From Alloyangia pacifica (GTDB lineage Bacteria > Pseudomonadota > Alphaproteobacteria > Rhodobacterales > Rhodobacteraceae), in NCBI RefSeq assembly GCF_020524285.1, contig NZ_JAIVKX010000015.1, positions 62,001-126,000 on the forward strand: 64,000 nucleotides of DNA, read 5' to 3'. Position numbers and translations under genes: made by a program. The notes under the pieces are model-generated. The model did not search any database and was not told the origin of the DNA. It saw only the letters and a list, made by a program, of their open reading frames with translations. The stretch's first letter is position 1. The number at the start of each line of letters is the position of its first letter. Shown piece after piece: positions 41,946 through 49,921 of this stretch.

Positions 41946-42808
41946 GCCGCGGGCAGTTCCTTCTGCGCGGCCTCGACCTGGTAGAAGTCGGGCTGCATCC
42001 GGGTGGGGATGTTGCCGCGTCCGATCTCGACGCAGATGCTCGGCGGATGGTCGGCCACCATGGCCACGAAGATGTCGCGGATGATGTGGTAGAAGGCCGC
42101 GTCTTCCTCCTCGATCTGGCTCAGGCGGCCCGAGATCGGCTGCACCATGCAATAGGCGAGGAAGACGCCGAGGAAGGTGCCGACCAGCGCGCCGCCGATC
42201 ATCCCGCCGAGAATCTCGGGCGGTTGGTCGATCGAGGACATGGTCTTGATCACCCCCAGCACCGCCGCGACGATGCCGATCGCCGGGAGCCCGTCCGCCA
42301 TGGTCTGGATCGCATGGGCTGAAGCCATCGCCTCGTGGTGGTGCTTCTTGATCTTGCGGTTGATCACGTCCTCGGTTTGGTACTTGTCGTCGAACTGCAT
42401 GGAGAGCATGCGGAAGCTGTCGCGGATCAGGTCGATGGCGAAGTGGTCCGCCGCGATGCGCGGGTAGCGCGCGAAGATGTCGCTCTCCTTCGGCGACTCG
42501 ATGTGGCTGTCGAGCGCCAGGATGCCGCGGGACTTGTAGATGCGCGAGAGCTCGAACATCAGGTTGAGCAGGTCGGCATAGTCCTTGGACTTCCAGCGCG
42601 GCCCCTTGATCACCTTCACCACGCCCTTGCCGGAGTTCTTGATCACCGAGAAGCTGTTGGCGATGACGAAGGCGCCGATCGCCGCGCCGCCGATCATCAT
42701 GCCCTCGAAGGGCAGCGCGTGCAGGACGATGTCCATCTTGCCGCCGGACAGGATGAAGCCTCCGAAGACCAGGCCGAAGACAAGGGCGAGACCGAGGATC
42801 AGCGTCAT
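41942..42808 (-). CDS. motA: Flagellar motor stator protein
   Basis: A 288-residue inner-membrane protein with four helices, the proton-channel partner of MotB. Typical MotA segments are MTLILGLALVFGLVFGGFIL, FEGMMIGGAAIGAFVIANS, the cytoplasmic loop around SRIYKSRGILALDSHIES, ADGLPAIGIVAAVLGVIKTM, and GGALVGTFLGVFLAYCMVQP. Charged residues for rotor contact lie in the large loop. Unusually, motB is not adjacent: it is on the other strand about 2.8 kb away. Two small genes follow in the same operon. Confidence 0.95.
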   Translation of the reverse strand: MTLILGLALVFGLVFGGFILSGGKMDIVLHALPFEGMMIGGAAIGAFVIANSFSVIKNSGKGVVKVIKGPRWKSKDYADLLNLMFELSRIYKSRGILALDSHIESPKESDIFARYPRIAADHFAIDLIRDSFRMLSMQFDDKYQTEDVINRKIKKHHHEAMASAHAIQTMADGLPAIGIVAAVLGVIKTMSSIDQPPEILGGMIGGALVGTFLGVFLAYCMVQPISGRLSQIEEEDAAFYHIIRDIFVAMVADHPPSICVEIGRGNIPTRMQPDFYQVEAAQKELPAA

Positions 42809-42941
42809 GGGGGAAATCTCTGCTTGGCTCTTGTTGCCGGAAAGCGCCGGCCGTCATGATCAGCATATGTAAGTTTGACTTTTGTTCAAGTATAAACAAG
42901 GATAGATGCAGAAGTTGAAGAACTGTTCGAGGCCACTGATC

Positions 42942-43988
42942 ATGAACGCCGAAAAGCTCGCATATTTTTTCGAGGCCGGTGAGCTTCGGACGGTGTTTGC
43001 CGATTGGCCGGAAGACGCCGGGCTTGCGCTTTGCCTCGACGAGGAGGGCGGCTGCGAGATGCTGCTGCACCACGTGGACGAGGGGCGGGCGGTTCTGCGC
43101 AAGGTCGCGGCGGTGCTGAACAGCGCCAAGGGAGACTTCGCCGTCGTGCCGCCGGTCGAGGGCTACCCGACGCGCCGGGTGCTGTTTTCCGACGAGCAGA
43201 AGCTGCTCAAGATCGTCGCCGGCGAGGATGATCTCGCCGAGATGGCCGAGGATTACCTGATCAACTACCGCTTCGAGCAGGAGCGCAAGGCGCGGCCCGC
43301 GCCGGCACCGAAGCCCGATCCGGTGGCCGATAAGGTCAGCGCCGCGCTGCGCCAGCCCGAGCCCTTTCGCTGGCGGCCGCGGCTGCACCTTGCCGAGCTC
43401 GCCCCGAAAGCACCGATGCGCCGCAAGCCGAAACGCGCCGAGATGCCCGAGGGCTACGCCTCGGCCGAGGTGGTCTCGGACAGCGACTGCCAGTTCGTCG
43501 ACGCGCAGATCAGCCTTGGACACCGCGGCGTGCGCGTGACGCTGAGCCCGGAACAGGTGACGATCCAGACCCGGGCCATCCTGATTGAGCAGGTCGGCTT
43601 CCGGGACGATTTCTCGCGCTTCGTGCTACCACGCAAGGCGGTGCAGGGTTGGGTGCCCGGCGTGCCGCTGGTCATCGACATCCCCGAGGGGCGTTTTCCG
43701 TCCGGTCTGCGCCAGCGTTTCGCCGCGGCCCCGCGCGAGGCCGAGGTGACGGTGACGGATCACGGGGTCTTTGTTGCGCCCGGCGCCGCGCTGAAGCCGC
43801 CGGAGCCCGAGGCTCAACCGCTGGCCGAGGTCGTGGCGAAACCGCGTTCGCGGCGGATTTTCTCGCCCGTGCGGGTGGCTCTGGCCGTGCTCACGGGCGC
43901 CGGGCTGATGACCGGAACGATGATGCGCGCGGTCGAACTGCCGGTGGCCTTCGACACCCCGGTCATCGAGATGGCCTACGGCGACTAG
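42942..43988 (+). CDS. Unknown protein with C-terminal membrane anchor, flagellar locus
   Basis: A 348-residue protein I do not recognise. Residues 1-110 form an acidic globular region (EAGELRTVFADWPEDAGLAL, then VLFSDEQKLLKIVAGEDDLA). A proline-rich basic linker follows (ARPAPAPKPDPV), then a beta-rich region of about 120 residues with DCQFVDAQISLGHRGVRVTL, and a single hydrophobic helix near the C-terminus (VRVALAVLTGAGLMTGTMM). It is divergent from motA and its stop overlaps, tail to tail, the stop of an OmpR-like gene (CTAG). The ATG at 42942 is chosen over 42906 on a GAGG element. A membrane-linked flagellar regulator or motor accessory is possible. Confidence 0.75.
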   Translation: MNAEKLAYFFEAGELRTVFADWPEDAGLALCLDEEGGCEMLLHHVDEGRAVLRKVAAVLNSAKGDFAVVPPVEGYPTRRVLFSDEQKLLKIVAGEDDLAEMAEDYLINYRFEQERKARPAPAPKPDPVADKVSAALRQPEPFRWRPRLHLAELAPKAPMRRKPKRAEMPEGYASAEVVSDSDCQFVDAQISLGHRGVRVTLSPEQVTIQTRAILIEQVGFRDDFSRFVLPRKAVQGWVPGVPLVIDIPEGRFPSGLRQRFAAAPREAEVTVTDHGVFVAPGAALKPPEPEAQPLAEVVAKPRSRRIFSPVRVALAVLTGAGLMTGTMMRAVELPVAFDTPVIEMAYGD

Positions 43989-44650
43989 AGCGGCACCTCT
44001 CCTTCGAGCACATAGCCTTGGGCGCGGATGGTCCGGACGCGCAGTGCAGTTCCGTAGGTCTCGGCCAGCTTCTTGCGGATGCGCGCGATATGAACGTCAA
44101 AGCGCCGGTCGCCGTAGCTCCATTCCAGGTCGGCAACTTCCAAGGCGAGCGTGGGGCGGCTGACGATTTGGCCGCGCCGCGCATTCAGGCAGCCGAGGAT
44201 TTGCTCTTCGAGCGGCGTGAGGCCGAGTTGCACGAGGCGCGCCGCCCTCTGTCCCGCCAACGACGCCGTCTGCAGGCGCACCGAAAGCCGCGCTTGCAGC
44301 TCGGACGGATGATGATCGGCGCGGAGCGCGTCGTCTGCACCGGCGGCAAAGATCTCGGCCGCGCCGCAGGGCTGGTTGCCGTGGTCGACGACGAGGATGA
44401 CCGCGTCAGGCATGAGCCGGCGCACCTCGGCGATCAGCGCGAGCATGTCGTTGTCGCGCGGCAGATGTGCGGAGAGCCCCACGAGCATGGCCGTCACCGG
44501 CGCGCCCGGCGTGATCAGTTCGCGCGCCTCGGTGGGGCGGGCGCGGCGCAAGACGCGGCGCAGGCCGTTCTTCTCGAGCAACTCCGACCATGCATTGCGT
44601 CGCGCGGTGTCGCGCTCGACCACCATTGCAAAGGAGGCGCGATTTGTCAT
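43985..44650 (-). CDS. OmpR-type regulator with degenerate receiver domain
   Basis: A 221-residue two-domain protein. The C-terminal winged helix is clear (LGLTPLEEQILGCLNARRG, then SYGDRRFDVHIARIRKKLAE and RVRTIRAQGYVLEGEV). The N-terminal half has the receiver fold in outline, but the strand that should hold the phosphoacceptor Asp reads TAMLVGLSAHLPRD, with Gly in its place. The usual Lys near the end of the domain is also missing. No histidine kinase is nearby. It probably acts without phosphorylation, as an FtcR-like flagellar regulator. The start is uncertain: ATG 44650 or TTG 44668. It is divergent from a MucR-like gene. Confidence 0.85.
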   Translation of the reverse strand: MTNRASFAMVVERDTARRNAWSELLEKNGLRRVLRRARPTEARELITPGAPVTAMLVGLSAHLPRDNDMLALIAEVRRLMPDAVILVVDHGNQPCGAAEIFAAGADDALRADHHPSELQARLSVRLQTASLAGQRAARLVQLGLTPLEEQILGCLNARRGQIVSRPTLALEVADLEWSYGDRRFDVHIARIRKKLAETYGTALRVRTIRAQGYVLEGEVPL

Positions 44651-44713
44651 TTCCTTGTGGTTGGACAAGATTTGGTCAATTTTCTTCCCATGACATGACG
44701 TAAACTTTATATG

Positions 44714-44730
44714 TTCAACAAGAATTAACC
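44714..44730. promoter_or_regulatory. Possible CtrA box between the OmpR-like and MucR-like genes
   Basis: TTCA-N7-TTAACC differs by one base in the left half from the TTAA-N7-TTAA(C) CtrA motif. It lies 56 bases before the MucR-like start in a short A/T-rich divergent region. Confidence 0.4.
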
Positions 44731-44785
44731 TTCAAATCCTATCTGCCTCTACAGGAGAAGAAAAAAAGCAAGAAGAGGTGAGGGA

Positions 44786-45055
44786 ATGGGTAAAGAGTTG
44801 CGAGGGTTTCTCTTGCGTGTTCTGGGGCGACGTCGGGTGAGCGTCGAACCGCAGATCCAGGACACATATTCCATGCTGACATGCCGCGAGACGGGGATGC
44901 AGAAGCCGTTGCTGCGCAGGCATCTGCGGGAGATTCTGGGCATGACCCCTGAAGAATACCGCAAGAAATGGCGGCTGCCGAAAGATGCTCCGCTGGTTTC
45001 GCAATCCTACCTCGACCGGCGGGAAGCCGCTCGAAACATGGAGTGGGAAGGTTAA
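44786..45055 (+). CDS. Ros/MucR-like protein with incomplete zinc site
   Basis: An 89-residue protein related to the C-terminal half of MucR. The signature MTPEEYRKKWRLPKDAPLVS and the following QSYLDRREAARN are MucR-like. In the zinc-finger part, CRETGMQKPLLRRHLREILG aligns with the canonical motif but keeps only the first Cys and first His. The second Cys position is Thr and the second His position is Ile, so a normal zinc site cannot form. The N-terminal helical dimerisation region of MucR is also shortened. It may be a zinc-free DNA-binding paralog or a dominant-negative partner of the intact MucR encoded next to it. It is followed by 145 bases and then mucR on the same strand. Confidence 0.75.
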   Translation: MGKELRGFLLRVLGRRRVSVEPQIQDTYSMLTCRETGMQKPLLRRHLREILGMTPEEYRKKWRLPKDAPLVSQSYLDRREAARNMEWEG

Positions 45056-45200
45056 ATTGCCCAAAGGGCAAGAATCTATGTAATGTAATAGTGCAATCCC
45101 CGTCGGCGGGCGCGCCTGTTCAAGGACAGGCAAGAACGGACAGAAGTGCGTTTGGTTCCGGCGATGCGAAAGCAGAACCAACTTCGGCAGGATGAGAATT

Positions 45201-45647
45201 ATGAGTGGACATGATGAATCTCAGGATATGGTCGCGCGGATCGTTGCGGCCTACGCGTCGAGACCGGACGTAACGCCGGATGAGATCGTGAACCTTTACC
45301 GGCGCTTGACCGGCGAGGTTCAGGACGCGCCGACGCCCGCGGGTGTCGCGGTGCCGGTGAGCGGATCCGGGCAGCGGGCGGCCGGGGCTCTGCAGCCCGC
45401 ACTGCCGGTGGCGCAGGCGGTGACCGAGGAAAAGGTCTACTGCCTCTGCTGCGGGCGCGGCTTCAAGATGCTCAAACGCCACCTCGGCGCCGAGCACGGG
45501 ATGACCGAGGCGCAATACCGGGCGGCCTTCAATCTCGCAGAAGACTTTCCGCTGGTCGCCCCGAGCTACTCGCGCAAGAAGGCGGCCCATGCCAAGGAGG
45601 CGGGGCTTGGAAGATATGACCGCACGGTCATGGCGGGGCAGGAGTAA
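45201..45647 (+). CDS. mucR: Ros/MucR-family zinc-finger transcriptional regulator
   Basis: A 148-residue H-NS-like gene silencer of the Ros/MucR family. The N-terminal helices (VARIVAAYASRPDVTPDEIV) serve oligomerisation, and a linker leads to an intact prokaryotic C2H2 finger: Cys81, Cys84, His94 and His99 in YCLCCGRGFKMLKRHLGAEH. The tail has the family motif PLVAPSYSRKKAAHAKEAGLG. In rhizobia and Brucella, MucR controls both exopolysaccharide and flagellar genes, which fits its location directly before motB (9 bases). The ATG at 45201 is preferred over 45192 on spacing from AGGA. Confidence 0.9.
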   Translation: MSGHDESQDMVARIVAAYASRPDVTPDEIVNLYRRLTGEVQDAPTPAGVAVPVSGSGQRAAGALQPALPVAQAVTEEKVYCLCCGRGFKMLKRHLGAEHGMTEAQYRAAFNLAEDFPLVAPSYSRKKAAHAKEAGLGRYDRTVMAGQE

Positions 45648-45656
45648 GAAGGCACT

Positions 45657-46664
45657 ATGGCACGCAGGAACGAGCAGGCCGTCATCATCAAGCGGGTCGA
45701 GGAGTCCGGGGGGCACCAGCACCACGGCGGCGCGTGGAAGGTCGCCTACGCGGACTTCATGACGGCGATGATGGCCTTCTTCCTGTTGCTGTGGATTCTC
45801 GCGGCCTCCGACGAAGAGAAGCTGCGCGGGCTCGCCGACTATTTCACGCCCTCCCTGTCCGAGGCGGGCGGCCGTGGCGAAGGGCTGCTGGACGGCATGG
45901 TGCTCGGCCAGGACGGCGTGATGAGCGGCACTGACGGGCCGCACACCCCAGTGCAACTGCCGAGCTTCGGTCAGGAGAACCCCCTCGCGGTTTTCGACAG
46001 CCGGTTGCGTGATCAAGAGTCGCGGGTTGTCGTGGAGTTCGATTCCCGCCCCGAGGGGGAGCAGGAGAGCCAGACCATCAACACTGGCGAGAACGGCGTG
46101 GCCGATGGCGTCGCCGCGGCCCAGGCCGCTGCCGACGCGGAAGCCGATGCAGAGGCTGCCGAACGCGCCGAGCAGGAGTGGGAAGACACGCAGGACCGGC
46201 TCGAGGATACGATCACCGAGCGCGTCTCCGAAGACCCGGAGCTGCAGGCGATGCAGGAGAACCTGCTGTTCGTGCGCACCGCGGACGGGCTGGAGATCCA
46301 GATCGTCGACAAGAACAGCAGTTCGATGTTTGCCACGGGAAGCGCGCGCATCGAGGCACGCACCCGCGAGCTGCTGCGCATCGTCGCCGAGGCCATCGTG
46401 GACATGCCGAACGAGATCACCATCGCCGGCCATACGGATTCGGTCCCCTATACCCGTGCGGGCACCTATTCGAACTGGGAACTCTCTGCCGACCGGGCAA
46501 ACGCCACGCGCCGCGTTCTGGTCGACACCGGGGTGAACCCGGCCCGGATCACCCGGATTTCCGGGCTTGCGGATACCGCGCCGCTCGACCCCGAGCACCC
46601 GGCGGCTCCGGAGAACCGACGAATCAGCGTCACATTGCAATACTCTCAGGACATACAACCCTAA
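45657..46664 (+). CDS. motB: Flagellar motor stator protein
   Basis: A 335-residue protein with one N-terminal membrane helix and a C-terminal peptidoglycan-binding OmpA-like domain. The helix segment AWKVAYADFMTAMMAFFLLL carries the essential proton-binding Asp. The periplasmic domain has ITIAGHTDSVPYTRAGTYSN and LSADRANATRRVLVDTG. Between them lies an unusually long acidic, alanine-rich linker (about 100 residues, e.g. AADAEADAEAAERAEQEWED). It follows mucR by 9 bases, and motA is encoded apart on the other strand. Confidence 0.95.
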   Translation: MARRNEQAVIIKRVEESGGHQHHGGAWKVAYADFMTAMMAFFLLLWILAASDEEKLRGLADYFTPSLSEAGGRGEGLLDGMVLGQDGVMSGTDGPHTPVQLPSFGQENPLAVFDSRLRDQESRVVVEFDSRPEGEQESQTINTGENGVADGVAAAQAAADAEADAEAAERAEQEWEDTQDRLEDTITERVSEDPELQAMQENLLFVRTADGLEIQIVDKNSSSMFATGSARIEARTRELLRIVAEAIVDMPNEITIAGHTDSVPYTRAGTYSNWELSADRANATRRVLVDTGVNPARITRISGLADTAPLDPEHPAAPENRRISVTLQYSQDIQP

Positions 46665-47005
46665 GGCGACGTTGCGGCCTTTGGGGATTTCGCTGCAATT
46701 TTCACCACATATAGTGGCGTCTTTGTCGCATGAGCCTGTATATCCACGAGATATTTGCGGCATGTTACAGGGAGTCCGAGGGTGTGGATCTGGGGGCTCG
46801 CGTGCTCCACACGCCTTCCCGGCGCCGCGAAACCCAGCAAATACGGGGCTTTCGCGGCGCGACTCGGGTTGCTGTATATGGGATACGCGAACGTCAAGCC
46901 CCCTACATCTTGATAAATGATTTACATTTGGTGGGTTTGCGAGGATCCGCGCAAAATTTACTATGATCCCCGGGGACAGATTCACTTGGGGCACGGGTAA
47001 AGCAT
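46665..47005. other. 341-base structured intergenic region after motB
   Basis: No gene is convincing. It contains a 7-bp inverted repeat (GTGTGGA at 46782-46788, TCCACAC at 46806-46812) and a perfect 11-bp inverted repeat (46822-46832 with 46850-46860, arm GCGCCGCGAAA, 17-base loop), followed by an A/T-rich stretch at about 46900-46970 before the next gene. It could be a motB terminator plus promoter region, or a small RNA. Confidence 0.45.
46822..46860. repeat. 11-bp inverted repeat between motB and the next gene
   Basis: GCGCCGCGAAA and TTTCGCGGCGC are perfect complements around 17 bases. There is no T run on the plus strand. It is a strong RNA hairpin or a protein-binding dyad. Confidence 0.5.
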
Positions 47006-47773
47006 ATGCGAAGCGGGGATGTACTTCGTTTGATCTGGCGCGATGGCGTGACGCTTCCGGCGGCGCGCTTCCGGAACAGATTTCACGCCGCACTGACTTC
47101 GATTCTGCCGGTCGAGGTGGTGATCCTGGCCGCGAAGGGCGCCTGCGACCGCCCTCTCGTCATGGCCGATGAACTGGAGCTCGCGCCGGCGCTGCCGCTG
47201 GGCGATGTTCTTGTTGAGGAGCTGCCGCTCGATCTGCCTTACAGCACGATGGTCGTGTTGTTGCCCGAGAGCGATGCGCCCTTCTCCGAACTGCTCGGCG
47301 AGACGGTCGGCGAGGCGCTGCTGCTGGCGCAGAGCCTTGGCGGCGTGCCGATGGAGCACGAGACCGATGCGCTCTACATCATGGCGCATGCTGCCATGCG
47401 CCGGGCCGCGGCCCTGGGGCTGGAAGGCCATGACGTCGAGTCGCAGGGCTTCTGCCGCGGACTGGGCCGGTGCCTGTCGCGGCACTGGCTGGCCGATCGT
47501 CGCCCGCTGCTTCCGGATCCGCTGCTGTTTCGCCGCTCCGATTTCCTCTGGCAGCGCCAGCTCGCGGTCTACCTGGCCGAGCTCGATCCCGGCTTCTCGT
47601 CGCCCGACCCACTGATGGTGCCCGAGGATCTGCTGACCGTCGCGGATGCGCCGCTGCGGCTGAGCGACTGGGCCGCGCGGACCGAGACCATGCTGCGGGC
47701 TGTCATGGGCGCGCCCGAGCGCGAAGAAGCGCCGCTCGGAAGCGAAGTCGCGGCGCGGTTTAACTTTCAGTAA
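47006..47773 (+). CDS. Unknown cytoplasmic protein between motB and the sigma factor
   Basis: A 255-residue protein I do not recognise. It has no signal peptide and no clear membrane helix. The N-terminal half alternates hydrophobic strands with acidic turns (LPVEVVILAAKGACDRPLVM, STMVVLLPESDAPFSELLGE), and the C-terminal half is helical. It lies where rhizobial clusters keep motC, but lacks the export signal expected of MotC. The start is the ATG at 47006, without a strong ribosome site. Its stop is 76 bases before the sigma factor gene. Confidence 0.7.
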   Translation: MRSGDVLRLIWRDGVTLPAARFRNRFHAALTSILPVEVVILAAKGACDRPLVMADELELAPALPLGDVLVEELPLDLPYSTMVVLLPESDAPFSELLGETVGEALLLAQSLGGVPMEHETDALYIMAHAAMRRAAALGLEGHDVESQGFCRGLGRCLSRHWLADRRPLLPDPLLFRRSDFLWQRQLAVYLAELDPGFSSPDPLMVPEDLLTVADAPLRLSDWAARTETMLRAVMGAPEREEAPLGSEVAARFNFQ

Positions 47774-47849
47774 ATCATTATATTCTTCCGATAGTTGAAG
47801 AATTGTGCTTACTTATCCTTGCAGGCAAGAATGAGTTGGGCGTTTCTTC

Positions 47850-48599
47850 ATGATGTCCATGACGTACCAGGCAGCCATGCGCGAGCCGTTTCTGGACGTG
47901 GATCAGGAACGCAACGCCATCTGCAGCTGGCAGGATAGCGGGGATCGCAAGGCCCTTGAGTTGCTGCTGCGCTCGCATGCGCGGCAGGCGTGGTCGCAGG
48001 CGGCGCGCTTCACCGACAATCCGGTGCACCTGGAGGATCTGGCGGCCGAGGGCATCCTGGGGCTGATCAAGGCGGCCGACTGCTTCGACCGCAAGCAGGA
48101 GGTGAGGTTTTCGACCTATGCGGCCTGGTGGGTGATGAACGGTATTTCCGGCGCGCTGGCGCGGATCAAGGCGGTGATCGACATCCCGGCGCGGACCTAT
48201 CTTGATGCCCACACCGGCAAGCTGTCGGACGAGGAGCGCACACGGATCCGCATGGCCACGCATGGGATGATCGCGCTCGACGGGGGCGAGGATGAAGAGG
48301 ACGGGCGCCCGCGGGACATCTTGGTGTCCGGTGAACCGGGGCCGGAAGATCTGGTCACGCTGGAAAGCGAGCGTGCCATGCTGACGCGTCTTCTGGCGGA
48401 AGCGCTCGAGCCGATGACCCCGGAAGAGGCCGCTGTGATCCGCCGCCGTCGGCTGCAAGCGGATCCCGACTCCCTGGGCGCCATCGCGCGCGACCTCGGC
48501 GTATCGCAGGACCGCCTCCGCCAGGTCGAAAAACGCGCCATGCTTCGCCTGCGGCGCAACCTCATAGACAAGGGCTTCTCGCGAGCAGTGCTGACATGA
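47850..48599 (+). CDS. RpoH-like sigma-70 family factor in the flagellar locus
   Basis: A 249-residue group 3/RpoH-like sigma factor. Region 2 is clear: LEDLAAEGILGLIKAADCFD, then QEVRFSTYAAWWVMNGISGA (regions 2.2-2.4). Region 4 follows (LGAIARDLGVSQDRLRQVEK, then RAMLRLRRNL). The Q/R-rich RpoH box after 2.1 is only partly conserved. It overlaps fliK by 4 bases (ATGA), so it belongs to the fliK-flgD unit. It is not a FliA by sequence. It may direct transcription of late flagellar genes or report stress to the motility system. Confidence 0.85.
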   Translation: MMSMTYQAAMREPFLDVDQERNAICSWQDSGDRKALELLLRSHARQAWSQAARFTDNPVHLEDLAAEGILGLIKAADCFDRKQEVRFSTYAAWWVMNGISGALARIKAVIDIPARTYLDAHTGKLSDEERTRIRMATHGMIALDGGEDEEDGRPRDILVSGEPGPEDLVTLESERAMLTRLLAEALEPMTPEEAAVIRRRRLQADPDSLGAIARDLGVSQDRLRQVEKRAMLRLRRNLIDKGFSRAVLT

Positions 48600-49906
48600 T
48601 CAATATACTCACCGCGCTCGGCGGGACGGCGACGGCACCCGGCGCCGCAACGGATGCGCCGGCCGAGGGGGAGACGCCCTTCGCCGGTCTTCTCGCGTTG
48701 CTGGGCGGTGCCGAAGAGCTTCCCGCCGAGGGCAGCGGCGGGGAGGCAGACGGCCTTGGTGCGCTGCTCGCGGAAGCCGAGGCGGCGCTTGCCGACCCCG
48801 ATCTGTCGGAGGAGGAAATCGCCGCCATCGTCGGCCCTGTGGTCGCGCAGTTGGGGGCCGCGCTCGCGGCTGATCCGGCTCTGCTGGAAAGGGTCGACGC
48901 GCTTGTCGCTGGCCTGTCTGCGGAGTTGGTGGACGGCGAGGAGGCTGCGGCCGACTGGACCTGGCGTGATCTCTCCGAGGGGCTGGCGGATCTGCAGGGT
49001 TTGCTCGCGGGCGATGAAGAGTTGAGCGGTGACGGCGACGCATTGGCGGCGCTGTTGCAGCGGGCGGTCGCTGTTGCGGAAGATGCGGTGCGGCCCGTGG
49101 TGCCGGGTGTCGCCGGCCTGGGACAGCTGCTCTCGGCGCCCTGGACCATGCGTGAAACGGTAGAGCACGCCGAAAGCGCCGAAGTGGCCCCTCTGGGCCT
49201 GAGGTCGGTCGCCGCGGACGACGCGGCGGTAGAGGCGGATCCTGCCGTGGACGCCGCCGCGGAGACGCCCGAGCAAAGCGGCGGCAACAGGTCGGACGCA
49301 CGCCCGGCCGCAGCTTTCGCCGCCGCAGCCACTGCCTCGGTCCAGCAGGGCACAGCGCAAGCCTCCGATGTGGGCGTGCCCCAACTGCAGGCTACGCCGC
49401 TTGCGCCGGTTTCGGCGACGCCTCTGGCGGCCAGCTCGATTGCGGCCGCACAGGTGGCCGGAGCTTCTCCGCAGCTGGCGGTGCAGGGGCAGGATATCCT
49501 CGGTCAGATCCGCGCCAGCGCCAGCGGCGACGGCGAAATCAACGTCGAACTCAAGCCCGAGGGATTGGGCAAGGTCGAGGTCTCGCTGAGCCCCGATGAG
49601 GCAGGCAGGCTTCAGGTCGTGGTGCGGGCAGATCACGCGGCGGTGCTGTCGTCGCTGCGTGCCGACCGCGACGGGCTTCTGGCGCTGCTGCGCGAGGCCG
49701 GCCACGCGGTCGAGGATGGCGCGCTCAGCTTCTCCGACATGGGAGCGCAGGGCGGCTCGCAGAACGGCGGACAGGACCAAGGGACTGGCCGCACGGGCGG
49801 CTTCACCACGTATGGGCGGGCCAGCACCGAGGCTCCGGGCCTCGAGGGCGCCGCCACAACGCAATCGCGCCTGCTGCCCGCGGGCAGCGTGGACATCAGC
49901 ATTTGA
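48596..49906 (+). CDS. fliK: Flagellar hook-length control protein
   Basis: A 436-residue FliK. The long N-terminal part is of low complexity, rich in Ala, Glu and Gly (the ruler region). The C-terminal domain carries the family block: INVELKPEGLGKVEVSLSPD, then LQVVVRADHAAVLSSLRADR and LLALLREAGHAVEDG. It measures hook length and switches the export gate from hook to filament substrates. It is translationally coupled to the sigma factor gene and followed by flgD 15 bases later. Confidence 0.88.
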   Translation: MINILTALGGTATAPGAATDAPAEGETPFAGLLALLGGAEELPAEGSGGEADGLGALLAEAEAALADPDLSEEEIAAIVGPVVAQLGAALAADPALLERVDALVAGLSAELVDGEEAAADWTWRDLSEGLADLQGLLAGDEELSGDGDALAALLQRAVAVAEDAVRPVVPGVAGLGQLLSAPWTMRETVEHAESAEVAPLGLRSVAADDAAVEADPAVDAAAETPEQSGGNRSDARPAAAFAAAATASVQQGTAQASDVGVPQLQATPLAPVSATPLAASSIAAAQVAGASPQLAVQGQDILGQIRASASGDGEINVELKPEGLGKVEVSLSPDEAGRLQVVVRADHAAVLSSLRADRDGLLALLREAGHAVEDGALSFSDMGAQGGSQNGGQDQGTGRTGGFTTYGRASTEAPGLEGAATTQSRLLPAGSVDISI

Positions 49907-49921
49907 CGGAGACCCACCAGC

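Noticed and set aside
46730-46966. 78-codon frame after motB
   Set aside because: It runs through two inverted repeats and lacks a ribosome site and recognisable features. The region is better explained as structured non-coding DNA.
47760-47774. TTAA-N7-TAAA near-match to a CtrA box before the sigma factor
   Set aside because: The right half departs from the consensus and the left half overlaps the end of the preceding gene. Too weak to call.
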